Program-made: the position numbers and the translations under genes | Shown here: positions 61,304 to 64,000 of the stretch, piece by piece | How positions within the stretch are numbered: position 1 is the stretch's first letter | Layout: each line of letters opens with the position of its first letter | Assembly: GCA_015179125.1 (NCBI GenBank) | Contig: WHVA01000315.1 | Coordinates: 62,001 to 126,000, forward strand | Reading direction: 5' to 3' | Origin: Gautieria morchelliformis | Taxonomy: Eukaryota > Basidiomycota > Agaricomycetes > Gomphales > Gomphaceae | DNA length: 64,000 nucleotides | The notes under the pieces: generated by a model | Seen by the model: the letters and a program-made list of their open reading frames with translations, nothing else | What the model was told of the DNA's origin: nothing | Databases searched by the model: none

Positions 61304-62090
61304 CGACGTGTGCGGTAAACCGACCTACAGAATCAGACTCGGAACTACAGCTATACTTATTCATCTGAATTAGTAGGACAACAACTTGAATTCAAGCAAA
61401 CGCGGAAGACAAAGGAGCGTAACAGCCAACAATAACATTACTTGTTACCAACCTTTGTCTTTCGATAACGTCTCAGCGGGCTTCGCTAACGCAGAACTGT
61501 TGTCTCGGTCTTGCACCCAAAGTTAGCACATTTAACAGATGACTCGCACCTAGCACATTTAGTAGTACACGGTGTACGATACATTCTCCCGACACCCCGG
61601 CCCCAGTCTATACGTAGTCTAGTCGAGCCGCGACGGCGGCACTTCCCTCCCCTCCGCCCTCCCCTCCCCACCTGAAAGAAATACTGACGACCCCCGGGCC
61701 GGTGCACGCACCCAGCATCACATAACGCTCCCGATGCGTTCAAGTTGCTCTGCGCCTCATACCTCATACGCGTACACCCACGCATCCCACGCCCCCAGGC
61801 CTTAGTAAATGCGCCTGATGCACGGCACAGGCACCAAACTCGGCACCCCGCACCAGTCCTAGGACCCACCCCGAAACCCACACCCACACCAGGACCCACG
61901 CCCGTGAATGACCCAGGCCCGTGAATGTAACAGCCCCCGGATGGCGTTAGCGCTCAAGTGTTGCGGCGGGTCACGGTGTGCACGAGGGCACGGGGAGTGC
62001 GGCGAGCCAGGTAGGCGTGCGCGTGGGCGGGGCGGGGGTTGGAGCATGTGCGCGGGGTACGAGGCAAGTGTCTGTGTCATACTGGTCATT
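61304..62090. other. Unit terminus and shortened GC tract, copy D
   Basis: Collinear with E 34660-35380 and C 46440-about 45700, then jumps at about 62080 to the ORF W side, so most of the GC tract is deleted. No gene called. Confidence 0.55.
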
Positions 62091-62298
62091 GTAACTGCCG
62101 AGTCGGTGTGTATGTTTGTCTTTGTTTGGTAGGTTCCTGATGTGCCTCTCTCTGCTCAGAACAATCAGTATCCGGTCGTGAAGTGTTTATGAAATTCGAT
62201 GGGGATGTGCTGTGATACCGCCTATTCTCACTAGGTGGCACTGTCATCATTCTAATAAAAGCATACTAAACAAAACAACAAACACGTCGCAGCTCATC

Positions 62299-62571
62299 TC
62301 AGTAACCTCCTGGGCTTTCCTGGGCCACCGAGCACAGCTTTGCATCACCGTTACATCCGATACACCGAATGGTCAGCCTCGCGGATACCATGTTGTTGTG
62401 CTCTAAGTTTAAATTCGATAGTCCCTTCATACCACTTCTTTCCAACTCGTACAGGACATGCCTCCCGAATGAGAGTTGTCTCGTGTCGCCACATCGAGAA
62501 CGTTGACACGAACTGATACCTCTTCCGGGATCATCCAGCATCGCTATATAATTACAGCCACATGCATGCAT
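62299..62571 (-). other. ORF W, copy D
   Basis: 90 codons open: CGDTRQLSFGRHVLYELERS, GMKGLSNLNLEHNNMVSARL, TIRCIGCNGDAKLCSVAQES, PGGY-stop. This is the longest uninterrupted version of W. It is divergent from the DUF6533 gene starting at 63121, with about 550 bp between. Homologous segments in A, B, C and F. No known domain; the CxxC could bind metal, but that is speculation. Confidence 0.45.
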
Positions 62572-63120
62572 ACTCTGCTGATTGAGTTGACCAGTCTAGA
62601 TCTCCCATATTATCTCGCTTCCTCGTGTTCTCAGCTTCATTAGTAAACCACTAGAGATGCATCATCTTAATGCACATCAGTGAGCTTTATCGCAGTGTTT
62701 TCGTGTGCCGCTATGCTGACACTTCACCATGAGTCGTCAATGAGTGCCAATTGTGCTCACACGACGACGAGTTTTAAATGGGTTTTGGAGACCATTGTGC
62801 CCAGGAAGATCGCATGTAATAACGAATTCCTGGCAGGCCTCAATTGCTCGCCCGAGCAGCTAACTATACTTATCGGATGCTTCTGCGTTGTATTACTACC
62901 TTTAATTCTTTTACATATGATGTTCTTCTATCAGACCCATCCGCATCACAGATTGTGCCATGCTTCGGTACTGATATAGCCTGCTGTGAATATCTGTTGA
63001 CCTGGCAGCACACATGGCCAGAATCTTACATATAGACCTTCGCGGTGCTACTAGCTCCAACCCTACATCGCTACGCAAAACTTAGGCCCTCATCTGCATT
63101 CTAGTTTTTCTTCTTATATC

Positions 63121-64000
63121 ATGTCTCAGGCGGACCCCTCGGCTGAAATCCAGGCGTTATCAGACTTGTACGTACTTACCACACTGAGTGAGATGCAGAA
63201 GAACTTACCTGAACTAGCTTTGCGATCAACTCTACCATCGTTGCAGCGCTTGGTATGCGTACATGACCCCTATCTAATTCCACGATTTCCATAGCTTGTT
63301 ATCCAGCACTGCTCATCTACGACAGTCTTCTCACATTGCCATCTGAGATCAGGCACATTTGGTGCAAGACCGTCAAAATTGGCACCATTCTCTATTTATT
63401 CGCTCGTTACGCACCCATAGTTGGGCTTCTTATTACCATATATGGCAATTTCTCTGAGCTGTCCCTTGGGGTATATGACAACAATGCTCTTGTGACACCC
63501 TTACTGATTGGAATGAGTATCTAGTATGACTTGCATTCTTTATAAAGAAGAATCTAGAGACTCATATATTCAAAGGAAATGTAATACTATAACTGACCTA
63601 GCTGATGCTTTTGGAGTTCCTTCTCTGATTGGTGTACAGGGTGAGTGATTATACCGATATATTTCTCAGGCAGAAGGATCAACACATTTGATTATCTAGG
63701 CCTTCTGCTAGCTCGCACCTATGCTATTTCCCTGCAAAATCAAAGAGTTTTGGGTGTTCTTGGGCTGCTCATTCTTGGTGGTATTATTTTGGCAGTGGTA
63801 TGTCCCTGTGCAGACTTTGTATGAATAGCATAAATTCATTTCACTGCGTATAGTATGAGTCTGTTTTGGACAACTGCAATCTCACTATTTCACAACTTAA
63901 TAGATTCAATCTGTCAGTAATGACTAGGACTTTCTGCCTAGAGTTATACTAACAAATTCTTTAGGTGTAAGATCTAGGGGTCTGTATTTGCCTGATTTGC
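63121..64000 (+). CDS. DUF6533-family membrane protein gene, copy D (runs off the window)
   Basis: ATG at 63121 (MSQADPSAEIQALSD). Intron 1 starts GTACGT and ends CCTGAACTAG. Exon 2 reads FAVNSTIVAAL. Intron 2 (GTATGCG...CCATAG) must be spliced here, because reading through meets a stop. Exon 3 reads CYPALLIYDSLLTLPSEIRH, IWCKTVKIGTILYLFARYAP and IVGLLITIYGNFSELSLGV. A deletion relative to B and C shortens the sequence near ALVTPLLIGMSI and changes the frame. Later exons with LLARTYAISLQNQRVLGVLG and ESVLDNCNLTISQLN are seen to 63960. DUF6533 proteins are fungal multi-pass membrane proteins of unknown function. Confidence 0.65.

Larger units (their letters stand above)
53040..64000 (-). repeat. 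8-kb unit, copy D (reverse), split by the third hAT-like element and running off the window
   Basis: Pieces 53040-53488 (unit terminus) and 61296-64000 (rest of the terminus, a shortened GC tract, ORF W and the DUF6533 gene). About 1.2 kb of GC tract present in C and E is missing around 62080. The orientation equals copies B and E. Confidence 0.8.

Noticed and set aside
1-64000. tRNA, rRNA or other structural RNA genes
   Set aside because: Scanning by eye found no cloverleaf-like or rRNA-like segment. The GGGCCCATAACC matches are retrotransposon primer sites, not tRNA genes. A covariance-model search would be decisive.

Overview
The window looks like a transposon-rich accessory region of a filamentous basidiomycete (Agaricomycetes) genome. 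The evidence is short GT-AG introns of about 40-60 nt with CTAAC-like branch points, several Ty1/copia families that share a primer site matching the initiator-tRNA anticodon arm, a CCHC-knuckle/APE-endonuclease LINE, and a multi-copy gene whose protein carries the fungal seven-membrane-segment DUF6533 signature. No rRNA, tRNA, CRISPR or prokaryotic features were seen.

The backbone is an array of an approximately 8.0-kb unit. Its order, in the orientation of the most complete copy (C, 38951-46937), is: unrecognised multi-exon gene 'X'; two small conserved ORFs (P1, P2); the DUF6533 gene (opposite strand); a divergent small Cys-containing ORF 'W'; a GC-rich proline/arginine/histidine-rich tract; and a conserved terminal stretch. 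Copies or pieces are A (6799-about 12585, forward), B (about 12586-27485, reverse), E (34144-36585, reverse), C (forward), C' (46938-47165, forward), F (48633-49014 plus 52902-about 53035, reverse) and D (about 53040-53488 plus 61296-64000, reverse, running off the window). The C/C' and B/E junctions are the same tandem join, so an ancestral tandem array existed. A and B meet head to head at about 12585.

Transposons sit inside this array in datable layers. Copia-1 (1-about 3.1 kb, cut by the window) lies outside it. Copia-2 (13537-18043) sits in B. A LINE (21719-25505) that has itself received a solo LTR also sits in B. A TA-flanked Tc1/mariner-like non-autonomous element (27486-34141) sits exactly on the B/E junction and contains copia-4 (28144-33957), which holds two solo LTRs. 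Two nested hAT-like elements (49015-52893 and 49903-52885) split F. A third hAT-like element (53489-61295) splits D and contains copia-3 (55467-61204), which is split by a 1.27-kb solo LTR. Most insertions have exact or near-exact target duplications.

The most unusual content is in two of the hAT-like elements. They lack any recognisable transposase and carry pieces of host genes: a Methyltransf_16-type methyltransferase with a possible forkhead domain piece in one, and a ubiquitin-conjugating E2 piece plus an unknown ORF in the other. Copia-1's LTR also carries 13 perfect TGACTCA (Gcn4/AP-1-type) sites within 423 bp. Outside the array, 4019-5095 holds one probable host gene of unknown function, and 5744-6798 holds two copies of an AT-rich palindromic MITE.
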